DNA from: Epiperipatus broadwayi
Lineage: Eukaryota; Onychophora; Udeonychophora; Euonychophora; Peripatidae
Direction of reading: 5' to 3'
Assembly: GCA_028023455.1 (NCBI GenBank)
Contig: JAQFVV010000283.1
Span: 682,001 to 746,000, forward strand
DNA: 64,000 nt
How positions within the stretch are numbered: the first letter of the stretch is position 1; each line of letters begins with the position of its first letter. Both the position numbers and the translations under genes were made by a program. Positions 12,629 through 25,900 of this stretch are shown piece after piece. The notes under the pieces were generated by a model that saw nothing but the letters and a program-made list of their open reading frames with translations, had not been told where the DNA came from and made no database searches.

Positions 12629-13543
12629 AATGGACGCTCTAGTGGGAGAAATAGGAAAAACCTCTGAAGAATAAATGGCACCATCCGGAGAAATAGCTAG
12701 TGAAGGGGAGATAGAAATTAGCAAGGGAATGGAGACAAAGATTGATAATAAAGATAAAATAGAAAGCTGTATTATAATGGATATGCTTACGAAAATAATG
12801 GAAGGCCAGCAATGGTTGATTATGGAAATGAGGGAAAGAGATGAAAGAAATAGTAGGAGGATAGAAGAGTTAGACGAACGACTAAATAAGAATTTTTACA
12901 AAAGGTTGAAGAAGTGAATGAAATATGTGAACAAACCTCATACCAGGTGAAGGTTGCGAATGAAAGGTTGAATCACCAGGAGGAACTACTGGGGAAAATA
13001 GAGCAGCGCATTCTGGGGGAGTGGGTTAAAGTAAAACACGATGTTGGGTTGAAAGTAAATGATGAGATAGAGTATGTAAGGGATAAGCGGGAAACGTTAG
13101 GTCAAGAAGTAGAAAAATTGAAAACAGAGCAAGAAAGTGCAAGCAAGTGCTTGCAAATAAATAGCGAAAGTAATAATGCGGAGCAAATGCTCATAGGCAC
13201 AAAAGGAAAGACTGTTGAACAGGTTGATGAGTCACTGAATGCATTTGACAGCACTAGGCCTAATTACAAGGCAGAGGATCGGGGATTTAAACCCCAGCCC
13301 AATGATCCGCCCACAGGGAGAATGCAATACAATCCTCATCACGATTACTGGGAAGGAAACCAGGCATTTCCTGATAGATCAGAAAGCACCAAAATGTCCG
13401 AACAGACTGGAAGAGGTTCAAATATAAATTACCCAGATGAGCAAGCCGACTCTAGAGGACATCGGAGCATTGCTCCAGTTCCAAGCACAAGTGGATATAT
13501 GTATGGTAAAAGGAGTGATAAGACGCCTCCAGACAAAAACTAA
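12629..13543 (+). pseudogene. Gag-like coiled-coil remnant
   Basis: Three overlapping open stretches form one broken frame. It starts at an ATG at 12629 (MDALVGEIGK...) and shifts near 12672 into 12675-12917. It shifts again near 12900 into 12914-13543, whose first codon is GTG, not ATG. The protein is charged and helical (EMRERDERNSRRIEELDERL, then KLKTEQESASK). It ends in a polar tail with PSTSGYMYGKRSDKTPPD. A coiled-coil start and a Pro/Ser-rich end with no zinc knuckle resemble the Gag of the element at 35322, whose C-terminal region has QPSTSGIP. The capsid-like core is absent or deleted. No pol frame follows before the right LTR. Likely a Gag remnant; function unproven. Confidence 0.6.
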
Positions 13544-14716
13544 GCCGAAAGAAATAAACGGACGGATATGTCAGTTCGATCAAACAATAACGTCATGGAA
13601 TCATGAAAAATAAAAGTTTTTTTTTTACATATGACAGGTGGGGCAAATCGTCTTACGACAAATAATGAAAGTTACTATAATAAACAAAAAAAAAGAGTAA
13701 TGTTCATGGAGTGAAATTAATGATAAACTTAATGCGCGTTTATGTGCAGTCAAGCACAGCAAGACAAATGTAAATAAAAGTAATAAAAAAAAGGGGGAAA
13801 GAAATCTATAAATAAGTTATTCGTATAACAATCTTTCAATTATAAATGCAGATATAATTAACAAATAAATAAAAGTAAAATTAGAAATAAGAATCATTTA
13901 GGCTCATTAAAGAGCCAGTAAATAATTAATAAAACTAAAATAAATGAACAATAGTGATAATACTTAAATGATAGATATCACTGATAAGTGTATGAGGTTG
14001 CAGATTGAGGCATATATGTGTGTGTATGCATTGTTTGGGTCGTATTTTGAGCTTGATTTAGCCGTCTTCGCTAATTGTAGATTCACATGGCTTTCGGTGG
14101 TAAAACCTGTTAAATGAAGCACCAGTAAGAATCCTGGACTCATTATATAATAAGAATTAGTGTATCTATATAATAAGAATTAGTGTCTCGAAATAAATAA
14201 AATAAATAATAACGTGAAAGCTAAACACCTTCAAACAGATACGCTTTAAAAATGCTTAAGTGACAGCCAATCAGATGGAATAATGGTATCTTTTTGAAGG
14301 TGTTTAGCTTTCACGTTATTATATTATCTGTTTACGCTTAAATTTAATATATTTACATTTAAAATAAATAAATAAATAAATAAGAATTTGTTGTTTGCGC
14401 AAGATGAACAGGCAGTAGAAATATTCTGCTGTTCACACACTTTAAACCCTTTTATGTTTTTGATAGAGTTAAGTCGTGCCATGGTCTTGTATGCATAGAG
14501 ATTAAATTGATTGATCAGCCAAAATCGATCGGAATGAATGGAGTAGTTTTACCTAGCTGTCTCTCTGCAGTCATCATCATCATCACTCATTATGATAGAG
14601 TGGAAAAGTATGTAATAAAAGCAGAAGTAAGGGTTGAAAGCAAAGAATTAAAATAAGCTCTCATCTCAGACTAAGATTCGACCCGAGTTTAATTCTCAAA
14701 AACGGGTGGAGTGTAA
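13544..14716. other. Non-coding interior of the non-autonomous element
   Basis: No open frame with recognisable content. It contains a 26-bp tandem duplication (ataataagaattagtgt) at about 14145-14190, a foldback element at 14206-14322, an (AATA)n tract near 14360 and a short (ATC)n near 14573. The last bases before the right LTR are purine-rich and may be the polypurine tract. Confidence 0.55.
14206..14322. mobile_element. 117-bp foldback/MITE-like element
   Basis: 30-bp arms at 14206-14235 and 14293-14322 are inverted copies (ataataacgtgaaagctaaa and its complement), enclosing 57 bases. This is the structure of a small MITE or a stable hairpin. No clear target duplication is visible. Confidence 0.75.
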
Positions 14717-16506
14717 TGTGCCGACCACGTAAAGTCATCGTCACACGTATATATTTATTACTAAAAATTAGATAAAGTAGCTACTAGAAGTAATAAAGGT
14801 AAATGGATTAGCTACTAAATTTTAAAAAAAAGAAAAGAGAAACTTGAAATTCAAATGTCTAAATTACTTTGGATTTTGTAATAATAAGAGAAGGGGAGGG
14901 GTGCATAAAGAAATGCGTCTCTTTCTCTCTTTTAAAAAAAAAAATGAGTAAGTCAAATGCTTGAAAATTATTTCTATTTATTGTGGGAGAGGGGAAGGGG
15001 ATGCATAAAGAAATGCGTCTTTTCCTCTCTTGTTAAAAACTATATTGTAACAAGTTAAAATGAATTATAAACATAAATGTGAAAAATGAATTATAAACAT
15101 AAATGTGAAAAATGAATTGTAAACTTTTAAATAAAAATTAAATGTAATATGTAATATAAAAACAATACGGCCGTAGGTGTGAAAGTCTGTTGGACTAATT
15201 AAATTCCTTGGACAAAGAAAATGTATAGCAAGGAAAAGCTTATAATTACAGCTAAATTAATTAAAACCTACATTCCAGCCACTAATTAAATAAAGATACA
15301 TGATGATAAGAATTCGTTGGAAATCTAAATCTTAATTAAAAATTTACAAAAACAATGAACAAAAGAAAGACAGTAAGAGAATTATAATTATTATCTGATC
15401 ATTCGGAGAAAAGATTTTGAAGAAGCAACAGCTAAAAGAAAATGAAAGAAGTGCGCGGCTAGTGGTGTTAAAGGGACGTGGGTTCATATTCAATCCGTCT
15501 CACCACTGACTCACAATATAAGATCTATGCCTGACCTGCTAGAGAGACCGCCGCTTCTGTGACTGACAACTTAAAAATCTACCTAAAGAATCGACAAGAA
15601 GTAAAAAACTGGAGCGAGAAATAACCCCACAAACTGAGAGAGAAAATCAATCCAGCTGACAGTGAAGGACATACCGTCTCTACAAAAAAAGGGATGATCT
15701 TCCACTGGACGGTAAAGAGCGCTCGAAAGAAATAGCCATGGAAACAACTACAACGAAAACCTAGGTAAAAGCATGCATGCATCTTAATTTTAATGTTCGT
15801 AAATAAATCAACAAGGAACAATCTTGATAGATTTAGAACTCTACCCAATAGGACTTCAAAATAACTTTAATATTTGATCTGTTTTACTATGTTTTATTAT
15901 AGCTACGGATTTATATATATGTGTGTTTTTATTATTATTGTTATCATGTATTTTTTTATATAAAAGTGAGTGTTATTAAACATATTTATTCGTAAATTGC
16001 GTATACTTGCTTTATTCTCCTATCACCAAGCTATGATGGGGGGAAACTGTAATTTAGTGATTAAAGAGTAAGGCTGATTTTTAAAGATATTCATGTGCTG
16101 CTTGTTCGTGCGAATTTCCCAATTATAAAAAATAAATAGCAAGCGCTGGACATTCGTTAAATTTCTTGAAATAGTTTGCTTTGTCCAGCAGCCGAGGGTT
16201 CTTGATCGGGAAAAATAACGCCAAGATAATATGTACATATTGCCTTGGGGTTCGGTCAAGAGTATAGATATGAGTTTAAATGTGTATCTGTATTAGCTCT
16301 CTGCTTGTATTGTAACGGCGTTGGTTAAATAAATAAATAAACACTATCCATTACAGTTGGAGGCTAAGCCAGGATATTTCGGTTAGCAAAACTGCTAATA
16401 AACAAATAAGATAATAAAGAATAAAAGTTGTAAAAAATAAATGTATAAAATATAATTGAAAGTATAAATATATAAATCAACCATCCAAATAACCGTTTCC
16501 GTTATA
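14717..16506 (+). repeat. Right LTR of the non-autonomous element
   Basis: Starts tgtgccgaccacgtaaag and ends ccgtttccgttata against an atatatatat tract. It is a near copy of the left LTR. It lacks 13 bp near 16443 (ataagtatgaaat-type sequence) and carries the extra 27-bp repeat near 15059-15115. Confidence 0.85.
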
Positions 16507-16512
16507 ATATAT

Positions 16513-16960
16513 ATATTGTAACAGTCAAATTTGTAATTTGCTAACAAGAACGAGAGACCAAGCAAACCTTCTCATCCAGCATGCATAGTGCTATTGCTAC
16601 CCTAATTTAAACCCTTACCTAGGCTCCATAATCTCCACTACATAATTAACGTCCTTGACATTGACACAGCTTCTCATTTCTATATAACCCTACATAGTTC
16701 AGGTATAAGCAAAGTTTATATTATTTAATTCATAACATTAATTAGATAAGATTCAGACCAGCAATATGAAATGACAATAGGTAATTTATATTGAGTAATA
16801 TTTATTAATAATAAAGATAATGTAGGTTTTATCAATGTGGCAACAATATTTACAGAGCAGGATAAATGGTTATTTACTGCTCCTTACATGAATGCATGTT
16901 AGAGTAACAAAAACAGATCAAAAGCAAAATTTATGAGAGTAGAACAAACAAATATTATTT
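16513..16960. other. Non-coding; possible LTR-like start after the (AT)n tract
   Basis: Directly after the (AT)n tract that ends the previous element comes tgtaacagtcaaatttg, which again looks like the first bases of an LTR. No matching partner or end was found. The rest shows no gene. Confidence 0.35.
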
Positions 16961-16964
16961 ACAT

Positions 16965-17215
16965 CACTGAAAAAATTAAGAAACTGAAATGGAGCCTGAC
17001 ATGGGCTAAACATATTGCTATACAATAACAACTGGACATCTGAAGTCTTAAACTGAATCCAGGAAATTGTAAAAGGCTTAGAAAGAGACCACATGTCATA
17101 GAGATGGATGGGATGAGGAAATTTTGTGGTGTGTTGTACAAAAGAGAGGTTAGGGATCAAAAAGATTTTCATCATTCAATGGATCAATAAGGATTGAAAA
17201 TTTTGATGGTGGTGA
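16965..17215 (+). pseudogene. RTE-type LINE 3'-end fragment (plus strand)
   Basis: Plus-strand translation with frame corrections reads IKKLKWSLTWAKHIA, then NCKRLRKRPHV, then MDGMRKFCGVLYKREV. It aligns with the C terminus of the RTE at 47459-50398 (IKRLKWSWAGHIARRDD, DCKRPRKRPHVRWMDEIRK). It ends in gatggtggtgatg, an RTE-type tail. It contains in-frame stops, so it is an old, 5'-truncated copy. Confidence 0.75.
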
Positions 17216-18119
17216 TGTAATTAACTAATCCATCAAATATTTTAGATTTGCCGTGCATTTTTACCAAGCCCATTATAAATCCAATCTCTAGATCGCATCA
17301 TGGTGAGCATAGGTTTATTATGTGAAATGTATCTTTTTTGAGGGAGATTGGTCTGGAACTTTTTTTATATAAGTTTTGAATATGTAACAAGCTTTCAGGA
17401 AGTTTCTAATAAATATAAAAGAATTGTTTGGATTTATGCCTATATAATGTGAGAAGTTTTACATTGTAATTGAACCACTTTTACTCTATAGCTCAAGAAC
17501 TTATATGGGAATATTATTGTCTAAATTAGTTTTCCAGATAAATTTTTGATCCAGACAAAAGTGTTTGGCATTTATCTGCTTAGCAGTTATAGTTTGTGCA
17601 ACAAAACGTTACCCTTATTTTTAGTATTTGCAGAGTTCATTACTCCAAATAATATTTCATGCTATAAAATATTTAATATTACATATTAATGATGAGTTTA
17701 GTCTTTCCCAAGATTATTAAAAAACTGTATTTAGAGACTTTGCCTTGGGTATGACCCAATTTTAATTTGGTATTGTAAATATACAATTCCTGCAGTTCTC
17801 ATTATCTAAATTAGCTTCTAATGGAAGTTCTCTGGACTTCAGACAACTATATTTTTTTAATCTGATGGCACCTGGACGTTAATGCTATTAGACTTTATAT
17901 GTTATTTATTTTAATTGTCCATTTCAGGATGTTAATTCTACTGCTGAATGAACAAATTCAAAGACAGGTAATAAATTTGTGAAGATGTGGACAATTCCCA
18001 GATTGTAAGTTTTCTTTATGATGGAGCCTATAATATTTCTATGAAATTGCCTTATCTATAGAATATTTAATAATTATTGATTACATCTTGTGTTCATTGA
18101 TGTAGGTGAATGAGATTTA
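17216..18119. other. Non-coding interval
   Basis: AT-rich sequence with no supported gene, RNA or clear repeat. Confidence 0.5.
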
Positions 18120-18800
18120 ATCTATATTATAACAGGATGGGGAGTATCTGATGGTCATCCCTGAGGTGATGGGGGTTTAGGTGACCTGGGGAATGGCAAA
18201 CAATATGAAGGTGGGTGACAGAAAGTTATCATCACTCCAATCAATTTAAAATGAAATATCAAATTAATTATTAAAGTAATGTTTAATAATCATAAACATT
18301 AAGCAATTTTATATATTCTAAGAGATCATGAGATCAGTCCAGCTAACTCCTTGGAGCAAACTATAAGCATAATAATTAACCATACATTAACCAGCATTAT
18401 CAATAAGTAATAATACTCAAAATAACCAATCAAAATACATCAATACAATAAATCAACAGTCAATCTTGTTGCTGGATTTAAAATGGGTCTACTGTAGATC
18501 AGGCCAACTATTGAGCCTTTACCAGCTTGATGCATTTATTTAAACATAATTTGGATGCACAAACTAAGTGCTCATCCATTAGAATATATAATAATCAAAA
18601 ACAATAATACTGGGATATTAAAACATGCAGATCATCATCAATGCTCTGGCCACTTAGTACCATTAATGTACTGGCCATCTATAAACTTAAATTCTAATAG
18701 AACTAAATTAAATAAAATGCAATGCATAGAGTTTGAAGAATATAATCCTTATGCCAACCAGGATGATGATGATGGTGATGATGATTGGTGGTAATATATA
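18120..18800. repeat. Dispersed repeat, copy 1
   Basis: Shares ordered phrases with 22450-22920: gatcatcatcaatgctctgg against gatcattgtcaatgctctgg, then 'gtaccatta' against 'gtatcatta', then 'ggccatctataaactt' against 'gggcatctataacct'. It ends with a (GAT)n tract and (TA)n(TG)n at 18760-18825. The class is unknown. The 79-codon frame at 18555 has no recognisable content. Confidence 0.5.
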
Positions 18801-18872
18801 TATATATATGTGTGTGTACTTAATTTAATAAGTTTGTATTACAAATGTAATGTAATGAGTGTGCTAATAGTT

Positions 18873-19221
18873 CTAAACAAGCTTTTCTGATAAATGCTGC
18901 AAGAGAAAGCATTTAAATTATCCCTATCCCTAAACCGGTTTCAAACTAATGGTTCTCATCAGTTAGGTGCTAGGACATCCAGACACTAGATCTACTCAAG
19001 CCCAGCATTTATCTAATACTTAACTATTAAGTAGAAAATCTGAAATTTTCAGACATCTATATGTCTCTTCAAATCCAGCTGTCTAATTATATGGGTTTGA
19101 ACAAACCTAGCATCTCACTGATGACAGCCATTAGCTCAAAACTAGTTTGGGGATAGAGATAATTCTAGATAGAGACTTTAAATGATTCCTCTTGGGGCAT
19201 TTATCAGAAAAGCTTGTTTAG
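18873..19221. mobile_element. 349-bp foldback element (MITE-like)
   Basis: Arms at 18873-18974 and 19106-19221 are imperfect inverted copies. The left begins ctaaacaagcttttctgata and the right ends with its complement (tatcagaaaagcttgtttag). The inner parts, ccctaaaccggtttcaaact and agctcaaaactagtttgggg, also pair. No transposase is encoded. Confidence 0.8.
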
Positions 19222-20127
19222 ACCAGAATAATAAATAATTTGATATTTTATTCACAAACATGTAACTAGTGAATATAGAAATTGATTATATCTGTGGTAC
19301 TATATTTTTTTTTGATATAAGTTAGGAAAGCCAACAGTCTTTTTCTCTTTGAATAATTTTTAAATTCGTTATAATTTTTAGGCTACATATACACTTTACA
19401 ATGCATAGGATGAACTTAACATTTCCATATCAACTTCATATTGGGTTTCTTCACTAATCCCATCCTCACATAAAATATACAATTTCTTTACTAATGACTA
19501 TGCTAAAAAAAATTTATAATGATATCTTAATTCTAACACACATGTGCTACATATGTTATAATGTGAAATTTGATGCAAATTTAGTACATAAATTGCATTA
19601 CCGCACCATAAATGTTTCAACAAGAATTAAGTTCCTGGACAGAATAATTATGGTAGACTCAGTTCGAATTTAAATCATATTTTTTCTAGAAGATAACTAT
19701 TTTGAGTGACTTTTGGAATTAGTAAGGTGAATGATTAGTCTAATCATCAAACTGAACAGTAAAGCCTAGAATTTAGTCTTTAAGTAGTATTCTTGCACTT
19801 GCATGGGTCATTATTTTACATTAGAATATTTATCTTTGCTATGGCTGATGGGTTTGGGGATCTTCATTTTGGCTACACATATATTCATTATGTGGACTAA
19901 TCTCTTTATTCGTAATATATCTCTACTAATGCTATATAATTAATGTCTGCCAATTCAGCTTTATTTATTATATCATCAAGCAAAACAATAAAAGTCATTG
20001 TATGCCTTGCTCTTTAATTTCCTAACTATGTATATAAATTTGACAATAACTTTTATCAGTGATACATATATATATGATAAACAAAACAAGTTATAAATTT
20101 CGTAACTTGCCTTTAGCTTGCATTTTG
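19222..20127. other. Non-coding interval
   Basis: No gene or clear element is seen. Confidence 0.5.
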
Positions 20128-20207
20128 TGATCACTAGATGGAGCTTTACCAATAGCTCCTAACAAAAGCTTGTTAGGAGCTATTGGTAAAGCTCCATCTA
20201 GTGATCA
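20128..20207. repeat. 80-bp near-perfect palindrome
   Basis: Two 38-base arms, starting tgatcactagatggagcttt and ending with its exact complement at 20207, are separated by only four bases (aagc). I checked the arms base by base and found no mismatch. It could be a tiny foldback element, an extruding cruciform or the template of a hairpin RNA. Confidence 0.9.
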
Positions 20208-22449
20208 TACATATATAACTCTATTCACTTCATTGTAATTCTATATAATTATATAAATATGTGCAACACTTAGTAAGTCTGAAAACCATTTTTTCACACT
20301 TTAATATTTTTAAAAGAATTACAATGTATTTAGATCATTAACTAAGAAATCTAGTTAGATCTCATTCTATACACACACATCCAGAAGATTTTATTGTACT
20401 GTGATTTCTATGCACTTCAAGAAACAAATAGACCAAATTTTATCTATATTGCATTAAATAAAATTTTAAGAATATTCTAAAAGTGCAAAGCTTAAACAAA
20501 ATACCATTTAAGTACATCTAAATTATATAATACATAAGATAAAGTTTGGATAGCACCCAGATATATATATATCTATCTGACCAAGAGCCCCATTCTACCA
20601 GAAGTTTACTCGTATTCACCCATCTCTTTCTATAGGAGATATATATAAATACATTTTTCCATTCTATAATGCTTTATTTTATTTTTATGAAGTATTATTT
20701 CGGCGAAAGTTATTAGTTTTTTTTTTTATTATCAAATATATTTAAGACTTGAATTTAATAGTTCTTACATTATTATAATCATTATAAATTTCCGAAAATC
20801 ACATAATTTCAAACATTTAAGACTTTTAACTTCATCTGGGGATTTATTAACTTTGTGTAATTTATATATAACTCACATATCTAGTAACATATATATTTAT
20901 TTTATTTACTTATTTTAATTTAATGATTATCTTTAATTTCATAAGTAAATTTGATTTCAATTTTGTTATATATTTCACGTTTACGAGTTGGATGCAAATT
21001 GAACTTTTAGATTAAATCGAAAGATTTTTTCAGGAAAATCTTTTATAATTTAAATAAAAGAAAACAAATACTCCCCGGAAAAATTACAGCAAAACTAACT
21101 GACCATTTAATTTTATGCAGTTGCAATTTTAAAAAGTAAGTTTTTCATAGGTTACATTTTGATTTTATATGGTTTCATGCAGAATACATTTTCCATCTCT
21201 TAACAACAAAAACTAATAATACACATTTAAGAAAAAGTAATAATAACATACTTGAATAATGATTGTTGATATTACTGAAATATAAAGTAATATTATTTAA
21301 AACGTCTACTTTCAGTTAAAAGAGTTTGTATGTTTCAAAAGCTTTAAAATTTCAGATCACTTATAAAGTTTGGAGACTTTAATAGGGAGATATAGATTAA
21401 GATCATCTAAATATTTATTTTTCTATTTTTTTTAAAATTTATATGCACTTGTGGTAAACATAGCTTTTAATTAGTGATGGAGTTATGTGGTTCTCAACAC
21501 TTTTTGAAAAGAGGCATTTCTCTCTTTTTTTTTTAATTTAAAAATGTTCTGAGCTTTCCTTAATCATTGAGTATTGTGCTTAAACTATGTCAAAATCTCA
21601 GTTTCAATACTCAGCATTGGTGATGCTTGTACTCTTTTTGCAAATCTTAGCTATACATTGTATTCAAAAAAGAGGGAAAACACATATTTAACCCTTTTTT
21701 TCTCTCAAAAGAAAGTTCACAAATTAGCAGGAAAGATCTTTTTTTAGCTTATTATTTCATCGAAATTTATACATTTGATGTAAAATATTTTGATGAATAT
21801 ATTGAAAGTATGGAGAGTTGGATCACAAAATTTACACCTTTCACTTTCAGAATAGCTTCATGAGAAGCTATTCTGGACAGAATCTCAACACAGACTGTTT
21901 TTTTTTTTTTTAGCAATTGTATTTGGGAATTAATTAATACCTAGTATGGAAAATTTAATTACAAGAAAAAAAATTGTTTTACAGAAATAACTTTTATATC
22001 TCATTAAAGTACTTTTTATACATTAATCTCCAGTTTTTATTTTTAATCCTGATTCTTAATAATTAGTTTTGAGACATTACTTCTATCTTAGCATTGTTTT
22101 TTTTTTTTTGTTGTTGTTGTTGACTTAATTTACACCAGTTATTTGTTATAACTATGTTGGGATAAAGTATCCAAGTCTGGAGCATAATATCCTCTGATTG
22201 ATTCCCATTTTGGCAATTCCAGCACTTGGAACTTTTTTGAACCCTAAATAATAGAGCCATTCCATTATTTATTTAATTAATATCAAACAAGAAAATGGAT
22301 ACTATTTTAATTTAAATTAAATAATAAAGTTTTAAGATATATATTAAAACAAAACCAAAATCATTACTAAACAAAATATTTTCAAACTTGCATTATTTTA
22401 AAATAATCATATTTTCACCCATGCACACACAAATAACCATCTATATATC
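20208..22449. other. Non-coding AT-rich interval
   Basis: No gene is supported. Poly-T tracts are frequent. A short hairpin (cagaatagctt and its complement) lies at about 21849-21875, and a (TTG)n tract near 22108. Confidence 0.5.
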
Positions 22450-22920
22450 AATATATGTGTGTATTGTAATGATAAATGAAAAAAGGGTAATAAAGTGAGT
22501 TAGGTAGAACCCATCATCATCTTCATATATCAAATATAATAGGAATAAATATAAAATTAATATCAATAAATGTCAAAGGAACGAGTTTGATAATCAATAC
22601 TGAACAAAACTATAACTAGTTATACTAATAATTATAAGCTGCATCACCAGCATTAAACCAGATCAATCAACAGCCATGCCTTATGACTGGGTATTTAAGA
22701 AGTACATTATAAACAGTCTAATTACACAGCCTCTGTCAAACTTAGAGCAAAATGTAAAAATTATCTGGATGTTCATACTGCTGATCATTGTCAATGCTCT
22801 GGACATGAGGTATCATTAGGGCATCTATAACCTAAATTTTCTCTAATCAAAAAATAAAATGTTGTGAATAGACTAAAAATGATATCTTTATACCATCCAG
22901 ACAACTATTTGAATGTCCAA
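22450..22920. repeat. Dispersed repeat, copy 2
   Basis: Partner of the repeat at 18120-18800, in the same orientation. Similarity is strongest at 22755-22850. Highly diverged. Confidence 0.45.
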
Positions 22921-25900
22921 ACATAAACATTAATCTCTACATTGATGTAACTTAACCATTATTGCTCCTGATTAGCTTGGAGAGCAAGGATCCTAGGGAC
23001 TGTGAATAAGAGCAAATAGAAAATTTATTAGCTTTACTATAATTGAAGTAGTTTTGTTGGGATAATTACAAATCCTTTAAAATACTATGCTATTATGAAA
23101 TTTTCAATCACACACACTGCCTATTTATAGAACACAGCTGGAGAAATAAAGACATTAGCACTTATTTTTAACAATTATTAAATGAATTAACTAAAAAAGT
23201 AAGAAAATTGAATAATATGACAATTCAAACTTAAATTCATTTGTATCAACATGTATTTCCATATAGCAAGTATGATTAATTAGTTGATTTTTTTTACTAA
23301 TTTAATTAAATTATTCCCTTTCAATAATTAAAATTATAAATCAAAATTTCACGAAGATAAATTTTAATTAATTAACACTTTTTTTTTTACAAAAATGAAA
23401 AGGTTCTTAGAATAAAATTTTAGAGAGTAAATAATATAATGAAGAAAAAACATATTTCAATGAAAAAAATTATAAAATTATTAATTATTATCAATTATTA
23501 TTTAATTTAAAATAAGCCGAAAATGTAAATATAAGGTGCATATACAAGTACCTTTTTATCATGGATTTTTTGAGTCCCTTTTTTATTGTTGCACATTCTT
23601 TCATGTTGGTTTTCATATTGTAAGCTTTTTCACTGAAATGTATTTCTAGAGTAATGTACATAGTTAAATTTTTCCATATTTTTGGTTTCACCCAGGCTGA
23701 ATTTTTTCCTCTTTCCAATATAATTTACCAGTTATGCTAATACACATATTGAGTTTATCCATTTTATTAATCTATTTTCCAGGTAAGTAAAATACACAGA
23801 GACAGTCATGCTCTTGCATGAAACAAGGCTGGTTACAACTAAGGCTTGTTACAACTAATGGTATTCTACTTCTACACATTCTTTAGTGAACAGGTTACAT
23901 GATGAGATTTAATAATGATCAGCTTTTAGATAAAATATACCACATGGTTTTCTTCAAATCCATTTTAGAAAACATTTTTTTACTTGTAGTGAGATGAGTC
24001 TTACTTCACACTACTAAAACTTTCTCAATTGAGTTCTTCACAACTGAACTTCTGCTTCCATATTCTTCAACAGCTAAATCAGGACTAACTGTTCCTACTA
24101 TTTTTTTCAACAAGTTGTTTATTCATAGTCAATGCAAGTCATAATCTCTTATTAATCATATTCTATATAAATCTTTTATATAATAATAGAATTTGTATCT
24201 TTTTTAGCCTCCATATGACCCTCCTATTTGCTATATATATATATATATAATTAGTTTCCAACCAGTAACCACCTAAACATTCACAGTAAATATAGTAACC
24301 AATATTTCTAACTGCTGTCAAGGCAACCTTCACATCTTTTAATATATATATATAAATGAGCTTGCAAATAATAATACAAGCTTGTTAAATTAAATCATGT
24401 GATATATGACTTGATTTCTTTGTAATATATATATATATATTGCAACCTAAAAAGATAATCAAACATTATCACGATTGTAAAATCCAAATTATAAGATAGA
24501 ATGCACTCGCAGTTGTCTTTCTCCGTTGAGATAGAAAGTGCATCTACAATAAATCTATTTTACTTTGACTTTCAATTATTCTAAACTCTAATAAAATTAT
24601 AAATATTCAATAAAATAATTTCTCAGGGTTTTCTAATAACAATAATCTGTATACTTTATTCTTGTTTACAACTATTGATTGTTACTTTAAAAGTTTAATT
24701 AAGAATAATTTAATTTATGTGTTAAAACCGTGGCTAACAAAATTAAATTAAAAGGTTGAATAATAATTTAATCTCAGGGTTAAACTAACAAATATGCATG
24801 GATAACAAATATGTTTATGCATTCCCAGATACGATAGTGAAAAAATGGTTTTTATATACACTAACTTATCCAATAATATTTCACATTTTCAGATAGCATT
24901 ACTACAACAATGATGTATTTTACCCAGATAAATTTTACAAGTAAGTTTGTGTTTCAAAATATCATGAATGTGAAATGAAATGAAGATGCTTTTTCAAAAA
25001 TGATAGAGAAATATTTAAAATTAACAATTATTTTATTGCATAAGATAAAAAATCAATAACAAGAACAAATAACAACAATAAAAAATATATATAATGCATT
25101 TTAATAAAATATTACAGTTCCTAAACTAATACAAACTCAGGGACTATCAAGCATTTTATCATACTGTATTGTGAGACAATCACATTTAAAGGAATATGCT
25201 GTATTAATGTTTCATAAAATAATCCTCAATTTAATATTAGAGCATAATGATTATTATAATAATAAAAGTTAAATGTCTTATGAACTGTCTTAATTGGTTT
25301 ATTTTACCAATCAATTAATTATTTTTAAACCTCATTTACAAATAATGAGATATTTTTCACTCTTTCAAGAATAAGCAAATGTAACTCATTGCTTTGCAGA
25401 CCTAAATGATAAATTACCACAACGGTCTTATTTATTTCTGCCTTTAAATCCTTTTCTGGATTCAATTTCAGGCTTTAACTTCAGGAAGGTGCTACTTCAT
25501 CAACACAAAGTACAATTAAGTTATTAGGCTGCTTTATTGTACATTAGATAACAATAAAAATTAATACATATTAAGTATGAGTGATGTATAAAATATTCCA
25601 TAGAAATTTAATCATCTACACAAGGATAGTTAACTCCACTTAACATTGAGGTCATTAAGAAGTCATAAGCATTATTATTTGGCAATAAGCATTTAGCATA
25701 AGCTTAATAACTACAGGCATTTGTACAACCTGATCTTAAAATATATTGCATTTAATCCCTTTCAATCTTAATGCTAATCATAATGGTAAATAAAATACTA
25801 TCTTCGTTTGAATACTGAAATATCTGAGAAAATCTTTATTTACATTTGCAAAATATTACAATATGACTTAACTAAGAAATTAAAATGTATATCAAATAAT

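Larger units (their letters stand above)
10416..16506 (+). mobile_element. Non-autonomous LTR retrotransposon (1.79-kb LTRs, gag remnant, no pol)
   Basis: Two long direct repeats (10416-12202 and 14717-16506) flank a 2.5-kb interior. A primer-binding-site-like sequence follows the left repeat. A purine-rich stretch (aacgggtggagtg) precedes the right one. Both outer flanks are (AT)n tracts. The interior has a broken, gag-like coiled-coil frame but no protease, reverse transcriptase or integrase, so any movement would need enzymes from another element. The strand follows from the PBS, gag and PPT order. The exact terminal bases are uncertain because the LTR ends abut AT repeats. Confidence 0.85.

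Noticed and set aside
18555-18794. 79-codon frame ending in a run of aspartates
   Set aside because: The acidic end is a translated (GAT)n microsatellite, and the rest lies in a dispersed repeat.
22063-22260. 65-codon frame with a glutamine run
   Set aside because: The run is a (TTG)n microsatellite read on the minus strand; no domain and no splice or start context.
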